Shown here piece by piece: positions 25,667 to 35,091 of a DNA stretch of 64,000 bases; the first letter of the stretch is position 1, and each line of letters starts with the position of its first letter. Origin of the DNA: UBA7359 sp963976795 (GTDB lineage: Bacteria; Pseudomonadota; Gammaproteobacteria; Eutrophobiales; Eutrophobiaceae). The position numbers and the translations under genes are program-made. Location of the stretch: assembly GCA_963976795.1 (NCBI GenBank), contig CAXBLT010000001.1, forward strand, positions 1 through 64,000, written 5' to 3'. The notes under the pieces are model-generated. The model saw only the letters and a program-made list of their open reading frames with translations. It had not been told where the DNA came from and made no database searches.

Positions 25667-25715
25667 TAAGGTTTATGAAGGATGATATTGTAGCGATAAT
25701 CTATATGCAGGTATA

Positions 25716-26438
25716 TCAAACGGCCTGCTTGTTTTTTATGTATTCTTGATAAAGGACTCTACTCGCCAGAGGTTTTTCACCTAAATATTGATTAAGCAAT
25801 GATCGAAGAAGTATTTTTGCTTCATTTTTGTTTTTAGCGTCTACCAAGGTTTCATTATTCAAACCAATTAAGGTGCTACCTGAGACAGGGATGCCCACCC
25901 TGCTATCCTGACTATTAGAAGTTGGTCCAAAATTCAATTTATAATAATAATCGACTTCAGCAATAATATGATCCCCGGTATTTAAGTCCTGATCAAATAC
26001 CAAACCATACCCTAAAGTTTGCAATAGTGTCTTTTCGAAATAGCGTATTAATACCTGTTCAGTATTATTTTTAGATAATTCCTCTATAGTCGATTTATAA
26101 GAATCAAACAACTCTGGATGTGATTCATGTTTATGTAGCAACCTAAGGATTATTTCATTCATATAAAAGCCGGTCATCATTTGTTTTGGACAGATTGAGT
26201 TCATGATTGTTGCTAACTCAACATCAACCAAGGTGCCTAATTCTGACTTGCTAACCCAGGACATTAAATATTCCTGATAAAGGTTATAATTTATGCCTTG
26301 TCGCTTTTTATTACGCTTCGCGCCTTTTGCGACAAGGCTAACACGACCGTGCTCTCTGGATAGAACTTCAAGTATGAGACTGCTTTCGCGATAATCCCTA
26401 CGGTGTAATATATAACATGGCGTATGTTCGACCTTCAT
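25716..26438 (-). CDS. recO: DNA repair protein RecO
   Basis: A 240-aa recombination mediator with an N-terminal OB fold (YILHRRDYRESSLILEVLSREHGRVSLVAKGAKR, given here as the span of residues 9-42) and a helical C-terminal domain. RecO with RecR loads RecA onto SSB-coated DNA. The zinc cysteines found in Gram-positive RecO are absent, as in E. coli. It is downstream of era (17 bp) and upstream of pdxJ, the conserved order. Sequence is diverged in the C-terminal half, but the N-terminal pattern and context are clear. Confidence 0.92.
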   Translation of the reverse strand: MKVEHTPCYILHRRDYRESSLILEVLSREHGRVSLVAKGAKRNKKRQGINYNLYQEYLMSWVSKSELGTLVDVELATIMNSICPKQMMTGFYMNEIILRLLHKHESHPELFDSYKSTIEELSKNNTEQVLIRYFEKTLLQTLGYGLVFDQDLNTGDHIIAEVDYYYKLNFGPTSNSQDSRVGIPVSGSTLIGLNNETLVDAKNKNEAKILLRSLLNQYLGEKPLASRVLYQEYIKNKQAV

Positions 26439-26455
26439 GTAAGCAATATTAAAGC

Positions 26456-27349
26456 CTAATCGTAATAACCAAATTGTTTCAAAGCTTGTTCTGAATCAGC
26501 CCACTTGGATTTTACTTTTACCCATGTTTTTAAATTAACTTTTTTATCATATAAGCTTTCAAGTTCAAGTCTTGCAGACTTGCCTACCACTTTCAGAACT
26601 TGTCCCTCCTTACCAATAACAATTGATTTTTGTCCTTTTGTCTCAACCCAGATTGATGCATGGATATGAATAATGTCACCATCATCTTTGAATTCATCTA
26701 TAGTGATTGACAAACGATAAGGCAACTCATCACTCAATCTTAAAATTAATTGTTCTCGAATAAATTCTGCTGCAAAGAAACGTTCATTTCTATCCGTAAT
26801 TTGATCATCCGGATACAGTGGTGGCGCGATCGGCAAATATTTAGTTAGCAAAGATTCTAAATTAGCAAGACCATCTCCTTTTACTGCTGAAACAGGAACA
26901 ACCTCTTTGAATTCAATATGTTTTGTAATTACGTCGATAAATGATAAAAGTTGTTTTTTATCCTTGATTTTATCTACTTTATTAATGATTAAAAATAATT
27001 TATCTTTTGGTATGTCTTTTAATAATTCGATCACATTCTCATCAAGTTCGTTCCATTTTAATCCTTCAACAACAAATAAAACGATATCAATATGATCGAG
27101 CGAGTGGGTAACGGCCCTGTTCATATGTCGATTCAATGCTGATTTAGGTTTTTTTTGTAACCCAGGAGTGTCGATAAATATTATTTGTGCGCTCTTTGTC
27201 GTTTTAACGCCTTGCAAATTCCAACGCGTTGTCTGGGGTTTCCTGGAGACAATACTTAGTTTCTGATCAATCATGTAGTTTAATAATGTTGATTTACCAA
27301 CATTTGGCCTACCTATAATACTTACATATCCTGTTCTGAAATTATTCAT
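26456..27349 (-). CDS. era: GTPase Era
   Basis: A 297-aa ribosome-assembly GTPase. G motifs are GRPNVGKSTLLNYM, DTPGLQKKPKSALNRHMNRAV (residues 60-80 approximately) and NKVDKIKDK. The C-terminal KH domain has the loop VIGKEGQVLKVVGKSAR. Era binds the 3' end of 16S rRNA. It is nine bases from rnc and 17 from recO, in the rnc-era-recO order. KH and G domains are complete. Confidence 0.97.
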   Translation of the reverse strand: MNNFRTGYVSIIGRPNVGKSTLLNYMIDQKLSIVSRKPQTTRWNLQGVKTTKSAQIIFIDTPGLQKKPKSALNRHMNRAVTHSLDHIDIVLFVVEGLKWNELDENVIELLKDIPKDKLFLIINKVDKIKDKKQLLSFIDVITKHIEFKEVVPVSAVKGDGLANLESLLTKYLPIAPPLYPDDQITDRNERFFAAEFIREQLILRLSDELPYRLSITIDEFKDDGDIIHIHASIWVETKGQKSIVIGKEGQVLKVVGKSARLELESLYDKKVNLKTWVKVKSKWADSEQALKQFGYYD

Positions 27350-27358
27350 TAGATCTGA

Positions 27359-27982
27359 TTATTTTTCTTGAGACTCCAACATTATCATTACTTGTTTAGC
27401 GACAGCCTGTTCTGCTTTTCGTTTACTTTTGCCTGTAGCAATAACAGGTTCATCAAACAGGTCAACTTTACATGAGACTGTAAATTCAGGTTTATGTGAT
27501 GAACCTGTTTCAGACATCACTTTATATTCAGGAACGTTTTGTTTTCGGGATTGAAGATATTCTTGTAATTGAGTTTTCGAATCTTTTTTGATATCGGCTG
27601 GATTAACCCTATCAAGGTGAGCTTTGTAAAGCTTAAGAATGAAACTGCGACATGAATCAATATCTGAGTCAAGATAGATCGCGCCAATTAATGCTTCAAG
27701 TGTGTTAGCCAAGATAGAGTCTCGACGCCATCCACCGCTTTTTAATTCACCTGAGCCGAGTTTTATTTCGTGAGCTAAGTCAATCTCCCTGCTAATTTCG
27801 GCAAGCTTTGCACCTTTGACCAAAGAGGCTCTGAGTCTTGTCAACTCACCCTCTGATGCAGACGGAAATTTCTGATAAATAATATCGGCTATAACAAAAC
27901 CGAGTATCGCATCGCCCAAATATTCAAGTCGTTCGTTATTATGATTTCCAATACTTCGATGTGTCAGGGCTTGCTCTAACAA
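27359..27982 (-). CDS. rnc: Ribonuclease III
   Basis: A double-strand-specific endoribonuclease. The catalytic signature is NERLEYLGDAILGFVIADIIY and the second acidic cluster ANTLEALIGAIYLD. A C-terminal dsRNA-binding domain ends in KSKRKAEQAVAKQVMIML. The start given is TTG at 27982, the only standard start codon in the frame. It would remove about nine to twelve N-terminal residues (IDYEFTNND before LLEQALTHRS) that match the first helix of the family. The frame is open upstream to a TGA inside DUF4845, with only ATA, ATC and ATT as candidates, so ATT at 28007-28009 is a real possibility. The neighbouring genes era and lepB fix the identity. Confidence 0.94.
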   Translation of the reverse strand: MLEQALTHRSIGNHNNERLEYLGDAILGFVIADIIYQKFPSASEGELTRLRASLVKGAKLAEISREIDLAHEIKLGSGELKSGGWRRDSILANTLEALIGAIYLDSDIDSCRSFILKLYKAHLDRVNPADIKKDSKTQLQEYLQSRKQNVPEYKVMSETGSSHKPEFTVSCKVDLFDEPVIATGKSKRKAEQAVAKQVMIMLESQEK

Positions 27983-28017
27983 ATCATTATTTGTGAATTC
28001 ATAGTCAATGTTTTTGA

Positions 28018-28422
28018 TTATTCTGGTGCCTTCCCGGTTAGTTCCATCGTTTCATCAACATCCATCATGAGAAAAAGATTACTAAAAAGTTTGTTTTGAG
28101 CCTGATATTTAACATTCAAATATTTTTTCTTACCATCTTTTGATTTTTTTACATTTACTAGTTCTTTAACAGTCGAATCAGTAAATCGTTCAACATTATT
28201 CAATTCCACATTTCTTAGAAACTTGGTTCTAATCTGTTTAGTTGTTTTTCTTTTAGCGGGAGGGGTTGCTATTACGGACTCCATTGCAGACTTAACTGTT
28301 AAGTATTCGTTATATAAAGGGAACGCCCTTAAGCCGAATACTACAAAGCATGCCAGCATTGCTAATATTAAGAAGATCCCCAGTGCTGTCATGCCTCCTT
28401 GTCGCTGAGATATATGTTTCAT
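28018..28422 (-). CDS. DUF4845 membrane protein between lepB and rnc
   Basis: A 134-aa protein with a short cytoplasmic N-terminus (MKHISQRQGGMTALGIF), one transmembrane helix (about residues 13-33) and an extracytoplasmic lysine-rich domain. The RQxGMT-type start and YPLYNEYLTVKSAMES-like pattern match DUF4845 proteins, which sit between lepB and rnc in many gammaproteobacteria. The pseudopilin-like N-terminus has been noted in the family, but no function is known. It is 24 bp after lepB and ends close to rnc. Confidence 0.88.
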   Translation of the reverse strand: MKHISQRQGGMTALGIFLILAMLACFVVFGLRAFPLYNEYLTVKSAMESVIATPPAKRKTTKQIRTKFLRNVELNNVERFTDSTVKELVNVKKSKDGKKKYLNVKYQAQNKLFSNLFLMMDVDETMELTGKAPE

Positions 28423-28446
28423 AAATGCCTCCTAGTTGATTTTGTG

Positions 28447-29265
28447 TTATTCGATCATTGTACCAATTCGATGAAAATCTACACCACCATTATTGCTATC
28501 CCAATTCATCCAAATCATAAAAGCACGTCCAACGAGGTTTTCATCTGGCACAAACCCCCAAAAACGACTGTCTTTACTGTTGTCTCTGTTATCACCCAAA
28601 ACGAAATAATGAGCATCTGGAACGATAACTTCAAGCTCTTGAGATGGTCGAGTAGGCGATATTAATATTTCATGTTCTATATTGTCTAAATTCTCAACTC
28701 TCAAGGAGGCTCCATCCATGATGAAACCAGATCCATAGGCATTATAGCGCCCGTTCAAGACTTGAGTTACCGATATATCATTGATATATAGTGTTTTATT
28801 ATGATACGAGACCTTGTCCCCAGGCAAGCCTACGACTCTTTTAATGAAAGGGATACTAGGGTCTTCAGGGTAGCGAAAGACGACTATATCACCTCGCGCA
28901 GGGGTCTTGTTTTCTATGATTTTATTATGGAGAACGGGCAAACGAATACCATAATCAAATTTATTGACTAGGATAAAGTCGCCAATTAATAAGGTTGGCA
29001 TCATAGAGCCAGAGGGTATTTTAAAAGGTTCGAAGATAAATGAACGAAGAATGAGGACGATTAGGAAGATAGGAAAAAATGACTTTGCATATTCAACAAT
29101 AATTGGTAATCGTAAAACTTCTGTGTTCTTGTCTCCTTTATCAGAGTTCAGGTTGCTCACAGATTTTTTTTGTCGTCGTGGGACGAAAATCAAACTATCA
29201 AGCAACCAAATAATGCCACTAGAAAATGTTAGAAATACCAATAACGCTGAAAAATCAAAATTCAT
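28447..29265 (-). CDS. lepB: Signal peptidase I
   Basis: A 272-aa inner-membrane serine protease that removes signal peptides from exported proteins. Two N-terminal transmembrane segments (about 5-27 and 58-76) are followed by the catalytic serine S87 in PSGSMMPTLLIGDF and the general-base lysine K142 in PFIKRVVGLPGD. The box E motif GDNRDNSKDSRFWGFVP is present. It overlaps the lepA stop by four bases, so the pair is coupled as in E. coli. Confidence 0.97.
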   Translation of the reverse strand: MNFDFSALLVFLTFSSGIIWLLDSLIFVPRRQKKSVSNLNSDKGDKNTEVLRLPIIVEYAKSFFPIFLIVLILRSFIFEPFKIPSGSMMPTLLIGDFILVNKFDYGIRLPVLHNKIIENKTPARGDIVVFRYPEDPSIPFIKRVVGLPGDKVSYHNKTLYINDISVTQVLNGRYNAYGSGFIMDGASLRVENLDNIEHEILISPTRPSQELEVIVPDAHYFVLGDNRDNSKDSRFWGFVPDENLVGRAFMIWMNWDSNNGGVDFHRIGTMIE

Positions 29266-31058
29266 TTATCTTTTCCTACATGAAGAATTGCCATAAAGGC
29301 AGACTGGGGTATCTCGACTGACCCAAATTGTTTCATACGTTTTTTACCTGCTTTTTGTTTTTCTAGTAATTTACGTTTACGAGAAATATCTCCGCCATAG
29401 CATTTCGCCGTCACGTTCTTTCTCATTGCCTTAACAGTCTGCCGAGCTAATATCTTTGAACCAATCGCGGCTTGTATTGCCACTTCATACATTTGACGAG
29501 GAATGAATTCTTTCATTTTCTCTGTCAAGTCACGTCCTCTGCTTATAGATTGATCTTGATGCACAATACAAGAAAGTGCATCTACACGTTCATTATTTAT
29601 CAGAATATCAAGTTTGACCAATTTTGCTGCTTCAAAACGATTAAAACTATAATCAAATGAGGCAAAACCCCGACTAACAGATTTAAGCCTATCAAAGAAA
29701 TCTAAAACTACCTCGCTCATAGGCAGTTCGAACGACAAAGAAATTTGTTTTCCTAAATACTGTAATTTTTTTTGTACACCACGCTTTTCTATACACAAAG
29801 TTATTACGTTCCCTAAATACTCTTGCGGAACAAGTATGTCTGCTGTAATGATAGGTTCCCGAATTTCGAGGACTTTATTCGGCGGTGGAAGTTTAGCCGG
29901 ATTATCTATGCTAATAATCTCATTATTCGTAGTAAGCACCTCATAGATAACAGTAGGTGCTGATATTATTAAACCAAGGTTATATTCTCTCTCCAGTCGT
30001 TCTTGAACAATTTCCATGTGCAACATGCCAAGGAACCCACAACGGAAGCCAAACCCCAGGGCCTGTGATGTTTCAGGCTCATAATGAAGCGCAGCATCAT
30101 TCAAACGAAGCTTTGCGAGAGCCTCTCTAAAGGACTCATAATCAGATGAATCTATAGGAAATAAGCCTGAAAACACACGGGGTTTAATTGTTTGAAACCC
30201 AGGCAATGCTTCTACTGACGGTGCTTCCGTAAGTGTTAGCGTGTCCCCCACTGGCGCGCCATCTATTTCCTTGATTCCTGCTACTACATAACCAACTTCG
30301 CCTGTGTAAAGAATCTTTTTAGGACTGCGTTTTGGTGTAAATATACCTACTTGATCAATTAGAAAATCCCTTCCCGTTGACATTATTCTAACTTTCTTAC
30401 CAATCTCTAATTGCCCATCAATAATGCGGACCAAAGAGACAACACCGAGATAGTTATCAAACCAGGAATCAATAATTAAGGCTTTTAGTGGACCATCTGT
30501 ATTTCCTACAGGAGGGGGAATCTTTATAACCAACTCTTCTAATAATTCTTTTACACCCTCTCCTGATTTTGCACTTACGCGCAATGCTTCTTGTGCGTCT
30601 ATCCCTATTATTTCTTCAATTTCATTTATAACACGCTCAGGTTCGGCCGATGGTAGATCAATTTTGTTTAGCACTGGTAATACTTCAAGGTTGTTATTTA
30701 TAGCCGTTAAGCAATTAGCGACGCTTTGAGCCTCAACACCCTGTGCAGCATCAACAACGAGTAAAGCCCCTTCACATGCGGCCAATGAGCGTGATACCTC
30801 GTAGCTAAAATCCACATGCCCGGGTGTATCAATAATATTAAATTGATATTGTTCACCATCATTAGCTTCATAATATAGAGTAACGCTTTGCGCTTTTATT
30901 GTAATGCCGCGTTCACGCTCAATATCCATAGAATCCAGTACTTGTGTTGACATCTCACGTTCCGTTAGTGCGCCACACATCTGTATAAACCTATCTGCCA
31001 GCGTCGACTTGCCGTGGTCTATATGGGCAATAATTGAAAAATTTCGTATATGCTTCAT
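29262..31058 (-). CDS. lepA: Elongation factor 4 (LepA)
   Basis: A 598-aa translational GTPase. G motifs are AHIDHGKSTLADRF, DTPGHVDFSYEVSRSLAACE (one span of the switch II region) and NKIDLPSAEP. The LepA-specific C-terminal domain includes AIGSKILARQTVKAMRKNVT and KCYGGDISRKRKLLEKQKAG. It is thought to help ribosome biogenesis or remobilise stalled ribosomes. It is upstream of lepB, the standard pairing. Confidence 0.97.
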   Translation of the reverse strand: MKHIRNFSIIAHIDHGKSTLADRFIQMCGALTEREMSTQVLDSMDIERERGITIKAQSVTLYYEANDGEQYQFNIIDTPGHVDFSYEVSRSLAACEGALLVVDAAQGVEAQSVANCLTAINNNLEVLPVLNKIDLPSAEPERVINEIEEIIGIDAQEALRVSAKSGEGVKELLEELVIKIPPPVGNTDGPLKALIIDSWFDNYLGVVSLVRIIDGQLEIGKKVRIMSTGRDFLIDQVGIFTPKRSPKKILYTGEVGYVVAGIKEIDGAPVGDTLTLTEAPSVEALPGFQTIKPRVFSGLFPIDSSDYESFREALAKLRLNDAALHYEPETSQALGFGFRCGFLGMLHMEIVQERLEREYNLGLIISAPTVIYEVLTTNNEIISIDNPAKLPPPNKVLEIREPIITADILVPQEYLGNVITLCIEKRGVQKKLQYLGKQISLSFELPMSEVVLDFFDRLKSVSRGFASFDYSFNRFEAAKLVKLDILINNERVDALSCIVHQDQSISRGRDLTEKMKEFIPRQMYEVAIQAAIGSKILARQTVKAMRKNVTAKCYGGDISRKRKLLEKQKAGKKRMKQFGSVEIPQSAFMAILHVGKDK

Positions 31059-31160
31059 TAAATATGTTACTTATTGTGAGGTTGCCTAACTGTTTATTTG
31101 CAAAACGCGCGATTCTATACGATCTTATTCAGACCATAAAACAATTACGGAATTTAATGA

Positions 31161-31418
31161 TTAATTTACGTCTTTCAAGTGGTTTAAAAGCATCTGCTCA
31201 TCAAAATGGTATTGGCAGATTTCTGTGTCTCCCTCAGCAAGCAAGGGAATACGGGCAGCAAATCGTTCCGTTAATCCGGGGTCATGATCTATCTCAATTA
31301 TTTCTACCTTGAAATTGTATTCAATTTGCCAAGGTTTTAAAGCATCCAGCATTTCATGACACAAACAGCAGTCTCTCCGGGAGTAAACTATTAATATCCG
31401 TTGTTTTGCATTACTCAT
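31161..31418 (-). CDS. Glutaredoxin family protein (DUF836-like)
   Basis: An 85-aa thioredoxin-fold protein. I start it at ATG 31418 (MSNAKQRILIVYSRRDCCLC), which overlaps the degQ stop by eight bases. The active-site-like motif is CCLC, followed by HEMLDALKPW. The cis-Pro is in ARIPLLAEGD, typical of the short glutaredoxin-like DUF836 group found beside mucD in pseudomonads. Whether it reduces glutathione-mixed disulfides is unknown for the group. Coupling to degQ suggests a role in envelope or translation stress, but this is inference. Confidence 0.85.
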   Translation of the reverse strand: MSNAKQRILIVYSRRDCCLCHEMLDALKPWQIEYNFKVEIIEIDHDPGLTERFAARIPLLAEGDTEICQYHFDEQMLLNHLKDVN

Positions 31419-32832
31419 CAAGCTTGAGAGCGAGAAAAATGGGGCCACCTCGTCGTTGGATAAGTACTGGTATGGAGCGATCTTTTGGCAGTTTTTTAAC
31501 AAGTTCGTAAAAGTGAGAAGAATCCTTAATTTTAATATTATTTAAAAGTAAGATGATATCTCCTTGTCTTATACCCGCTTTTTGTGCCGGACCATTACCT
31601 ATATTTTCTACCCATATGCCATAATCTTCGAGACCGAGCTCTTTTCTCTGCTCTTCGACAATATTTTTAGCGATGATATTTAATGCGTTTTCGTCTGATT
31701 CTGGTGGTGGTGTTGAGTTCTTGGCAATAACTTCATCCTCAGTGGGCAGCTCTGATATCTTAATTTTGATAGTTTTATGTTTAGAGCGGCGTATTATTTC
31801 GACGGGAACAGTGGTATCGACTAATGTGGAGCCAACTAATGGAGGTAAATCGGAAGAGAAACTGACCTTTTTATTATTGAATTTAACAACAATATCACCA
31901 ACTTCAATGCCTGCTTTTTCCGCAGGGCCTCCAGGCAAAACTTTTGCTATCAATGCGCCATGAGGATGGTCCATTTCAAATGACTCAGCTAATTCACGCG
32001 TGACATCTTGTATCAAGACCCCAAGCCATCCCCTGCTAACGCGACCTTTATTTTTCAATTGTTTGTATACATTCTCGACGACATTAACAGGAACCGCAAA
32101 GGATAAGCCCATAAAACCTCCTGTTCTACTGTAAATTTGCGAGTTAACACCGATCACCTCTCCATCCAAATTGAATAAAGGCCCCCCTGAGTTCCCAGGA
32201 TTAATGGCAACATCGGTTTGAATAAACGGTACATAATTTTCATTTGGCAAGCTCCGGCCAATGGCGCTAATAATCCCAGCCGTTACTGAAGCGTCAAAAC
32301 CAAATGGAGAACCGATAGCTAAAACCCACTCTCCTACATTGAGATTTGACGAATCTCCAAGTTTCAATATGGGTAAGTTAGTCGCTTCTATTTTTAAAAC
32401 AGCAATATCACTCCTTTCATCACTGCCAATTAATTCGGCAACAAATTCACGCCTGTCATTTAATCTGACGATAATTTCTTCAGCGTCTTTCACTACATGG
32501 TGATTAGTTATCACGTAACCATCTTGTGAAATGATGAATCCTGAACCTAAAGATGAGCGTTCTTGCGATGGCCCCTGTCCTTCGGGTATCTCTCCAAAGT
32601 ACTTTTTAAAAAAATCATGAAAAGGGCTGCCTTCAGGAATATCAGGTAAATTATAGCCTGGCGGCAGACCCGCTGCTGCACCGTTATTTTTTGCGCTTGT
32701 GCTGATATTTACCACAGCAGCAGAGTTTTTGTTAACTAATCCAGTAAAATCAGGTAGTGCTCGTGCAAAAACCAGATTTGTATGTAATAGAAAGAATAAA
32801 CTTAGAAATGGGATGAATAATTTTCGCTGCAT
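31411..32832 (-). CDS. degQ: Periplasmic serine endoprotease DegQ/MucD (HtrA family)
   Basis: A 473-aa HtrA protease. I choose ATG 32832 because it begins a proper signal peptide (MQRKLFIPFLSLFFLLHTNLVFA as residues 1-23). The catalytic triad is in ITNHHVVKD (His), DERSDIAVLKI (Asp) and NPGNSGGPLF (Ser). Two PDZ domains follow (about 265-360 and 380-465). It degrades or refolds damaged periplasmic proteins. The gene follows rseB and rseA in the sigma-E operon, which is the mucD layout of Pseudomonas. No rseC/mucC gene is present between rseB and degQ. Confidence 0.95.
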   Translation of the reverse strand: MQRKLFIPFLSLFFLLHTNLVFARALPDFTGLVNKNSAAVVNISTSAKNNGAAAGLPPGYNLPDIPEGSPFHDFFKKYFGEIPEGQGPSQERSSLGSGFIISQDGYVITNHHVVKDAEEIIVRLNDRREFVAELIGSDERSDIAVLKIEATNLPILKLGDSSNLNVGEWVLAIGSPFGFDASVTAGIISAIGRSLPNENYVPFIQTDVAINPGNSGGPLFNLDGEVIGVNSQIYSRTGGFMGLSFAVPVNVVENVYKQLKNKGRVSRGWLGVLIQDVTRELAESFEMDHPHGALIAKVLPGGPAEKAGIEVGDIVVKFNNKKVSFSSDLPPLVGSTLVDTTVPVEIIRRSKHKTIKIKISELPTEDEVIAKNSTPPPESDENALNIIAKNIVEEQRKELGLEDYGIWVENIGNGPAQKAGIRQGDIILLLNNIKIKDSSHFYELVKKLPKDRSIPVLIQRRGGPIFLALKLDE

Positions 32833-32936
32833 TATTATTAATATTCCGTGATAGATGAACAACTGCTTACTGTTCGCGAGTGGTAATTCTTATACTAAAA
32901 CTAAACAAACAAAAAGCTGTTAATAATTGAAAATGC

Positions 32937-33911
32937 TTAATGGTAGGACTTTACTGAATCTGCCATTAATTTAACAGTGCTTTTCGGTACTTCACCTACC
33001 GCTGTTATCTGATATTCACCTGCAAAGACTGCGTAAGTATTAACCCCTCCAAAATTTGATGCACCTACAATCATCTCAGGTCGTTGATTTAATTTCTCAA
33101 CATAAATTGACACCATAGCTAATCCATCGCTATAGACCAGGTGATCAACGGGCATCTGGCTTGTCAGCATGGGTTCTTTGGACTGTTCGCTCATAGAAAA
33201 CCCTGCTGGCATCCAGGTGACCTTCCATTGTTTTTCACTTTCATTTGTATTAAGACTTTCATCAGGTGAGTTTTTATACCAGGTAAAACCATCGGCCGCT
33301 GTTGACGGTTCTAGTAAGGTATCATCAATGTCATCTAGCACGTTTAGTTGTGTAAACATGATTTGCTCAAGCGTTACCCCTAACTGGTTTTTGAGTTCTG
33401 ACTTAAGTAACAACCTGGAATTCTTATCTATCCATAGTTGATATCCATAGCGATACTTATCAATAGGTCTAATATTTATAATCCAGGCATCCAAACCTGC
33501 AATGCGGTCTTCACCGACAATTTCAAATATATAAAAGTCAGAAATTGATTTGATTGGGTTTGGCAAATAGGTTGAGATTAATTTCCCTAAACGACTTTTC
33601 TCAACGACAACAGCTTTATTCTCCGGGAAATAACACCTAACCTGATCTTTGTCGCGAATAACCTCTCTTGCATGACCAGTTAGTGAAATTAAGCGTTCGT
33701 AAGAATATCCATTACCAGCTTTATGAATAATCCTCATAGTGTCAATTTGTTTGCCCAAGGTGTATACAAAGACGCCGTCATAATTCAATGATCGGCTCGC
33801 CGTTGACATTTCATCAATCAAAACATGTGGTTCTGGCAGGCTATCTGCTACACAAACGGCTGGCATACCTCCGAGCAGGAGTGATACCAGAAATAATAAC
33901 TGAGATCTCAA
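32937..33911 (-). CDS. rseB: Sigma-E factor regulatory protein RseB/MucB
   Basis: A 324-aa periplasmic protein with a signal peptide (residues 1-22, cleavage near VCVADS). An N-terminal LolA-like lipid-binding domain (MSTASRSLNYDGVFVYTLGK) precedes the smaller C-terminal domain with WKVTWMPAGFSM and HLVYSDGLAMVSIYVE. RseB shields RseA from proteolysis and senses misplaced lipopolysaccharide or outer-membrane proteins. It is six bases downstream of rseA, so the two are made together. Confidence 0.95.
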   Translation of the reverse strand: MRSQLLFLVSLLLGGMPAVCVADSLPEPHVLIDEMSTASRSLNYDGVFVYTLGKQIDTMRIIHKAGNGYSYERLISLTGHAREVIRDKDQVRCYFPENKAVVVEKSRLGKLISTYLPNPIKSISDFYIFEIVGEDRIAGLDAWIINIRPIDKYRYGYQLWIDKNSRLLLKSELKNQLGVTLEQIMFTQLNVLDDIDDTLLEPSTAADGFTWYKNSPDESLNTNESEKQWKVTWMPAGFSMSEQSKEPMLTSQMPVDHLVYSDGLAMVSIYVEKLNQRPEMIVGASNFGGVNTYAVFAGEYQITAVGEVPKSTVKLMADSVKSYH

Positions 33912-33917
33912 TTAAAG

Positions 33918-34496
33918 TTATTCCTGTGATTCAATTGTAACAAGTCTTACATAGGGCAAAATCCCATTCATACTGCCATTACTTCGATATTCATTATGGT
34001 TCATCAAATAATTGTTAAGGCGTTGGTTTGCGACTTCTTTTGGAGTGTCTGATTTCTTAACGGATGCAGGTAATACCTGAGCATCAGGAAAACTAAAAGT
34101 TTGAGTTTGCGGTATTGCAGTACTAGTACTTGCTGTAAGGGCCGGTACAGTAGAAATTGAATTTGTTTCGTTGCTCTGTTGAACAGTAAATACAGCAGCC
34201 ATCGCGACTGATGCTGCAATAGCAAACCCTGCAAGCGGTTTTAAGTTAAATTGTTTTGTTTTTTGAGGGGCGAGGACTGTAGGTTCATCGAGGAGTGCTT
34301 TACTTATACGGGAAGAAAGCTGTACAGAGATTTTTTCCGGTAGTTGTTCACGTAGACAATCGCCAATCAGATGGTAGCGTGACCAGGTATTTTTCATCTC
34401 TTGACTATGAATTAGCTGTTCAAAGGCTTTATCATTATTGCCTTCGTATTCGCCATCTACCAGTGCTGACAGTTGTTCGTTGTTATATTCGCTCAT
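33918..34496 (-). CDS. rseA: Anti-sigma-E factor RseA/MucA
   Basis: A 192-aa anti-sigma factor. The cytoplasmic N-terminal domain begins NEQLSALVDGEYEGNNDKAFEQL-like and has WSRYHLIGDCLREQLP, matching RseA. One transmembrane helix lies at about residues 90-107 (LAGFAIAASVAMAAVFTV). A periplasmic Ser/Thr-rich region ends near PYVRLV, the usual RseB-binding/DegS-sensitive end. It holds RpoE inactive until proteolysis by DegS and RseP. It lies 16 bp downstream of rpoE. Confidence 0.94.
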   Translation of the reverse strand: MSEYNNEQLSALVDGEYEGNNDKAFEQLIHSQEMKNTWSRYHLIGDCLREQLPEKISVQLSSRISKALLDEPTVLAPQKTKQFNLKPLAGFAIAASVAMAAVFTVQQSNETNSISTVPALTASTSTAIPQTQTFSFPDAQVLPASVKKSDTPKEVANQRLNNYLMNHNEYRSNGSMNGILPYVRLVTIESQE

Positions 34497-34512
34497 ATGT
34501 TTAGCCTATATT

Positions 34513-35091
34513 TCAATTTTGCAGTAATGGATCCATTTTTTCATCAATTGCTTCACGAGCACGAAAGATCCTGGATCGAACAGTACCGATAGGACACTCC
34601 ATAACACTCGCGATCTCTTCATAACTCAAGCCTTCAACTTCTCTAAGCATGATTGCTGTTTTCAAATCTTCAGGCAAATCTTCAATCGCTTTTAAGACAG
34701 TTGTTTGTAACTCATCTTTAAGTAACAAGTTTTCAGGTGTTGCCTGTTCTTTTAGAGCACTGTTGCCTTCAATTTGTTCAATTTCCGATACATCATAATC
34801 ACTTGACCTGGGTCGGCGCGACTGTACAGCAAGGTGGTTCTTTGCTGTATTAACCGCGATTCGGTAAAGCCAAGTATAAAATGCACTATCACCACGAAAA
34901 TTAGGCAAGGCCCTATAAGCTTTTATAAAAGCTTCTTGTGTGACATCTAAAGCATCACTATGGTTCCTGACAAATCGCAATACTAAGTTCACTATTCGCT
35001 GTTGGTATTTCAGCACAAGCAGATCATAAGCAGCCTTCTCGCCATTCTTAACTCGGTCTATGAGCTCTTTATCTGTAACGTTATTGGCCAT
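34513..35091 (-). CDS. rpoE: RNA polymerase sigma-E factor (RpoE/AlgU)
   Basis: A 192-aa ECF sigma factor. Region 2 shows YDLLVLKYQQRIVNLVLRF and DVTQEAFIKAYRALPNFRG. Region 4 has LPEDLKTAIMLREVEGLSYE and ECPIGTVRSRIFRAREAID. The high similarity to AlgU/RpoE and linkage to rseA, rseB and degQ make the identity firm. It controls the envelope stress response. The 85-bp gap before the divergent nadB should hold an autoregulated promoter, but I could not find a convincing GAACTT/TCTGA pair at the right spacing. Confidence 0.97.
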   Translation of the reverse strand: MANNVTDKELIDRVKNGEKAAYDLLVLKYQQRIVNLVLRFVRNHSDALDVTQEAFIKAYRALPNFRGDSAFYTWLYRIAVNTAKNHLAVQSRRPRSSDYDVSEIEQIEGNSALKEQATPENLLLKDELQTTVLKAIEDLPEDLKTAIMLREVEGLSYEEIASVMECPIGTVRSRIFRAREAIDEKMDPLLQN

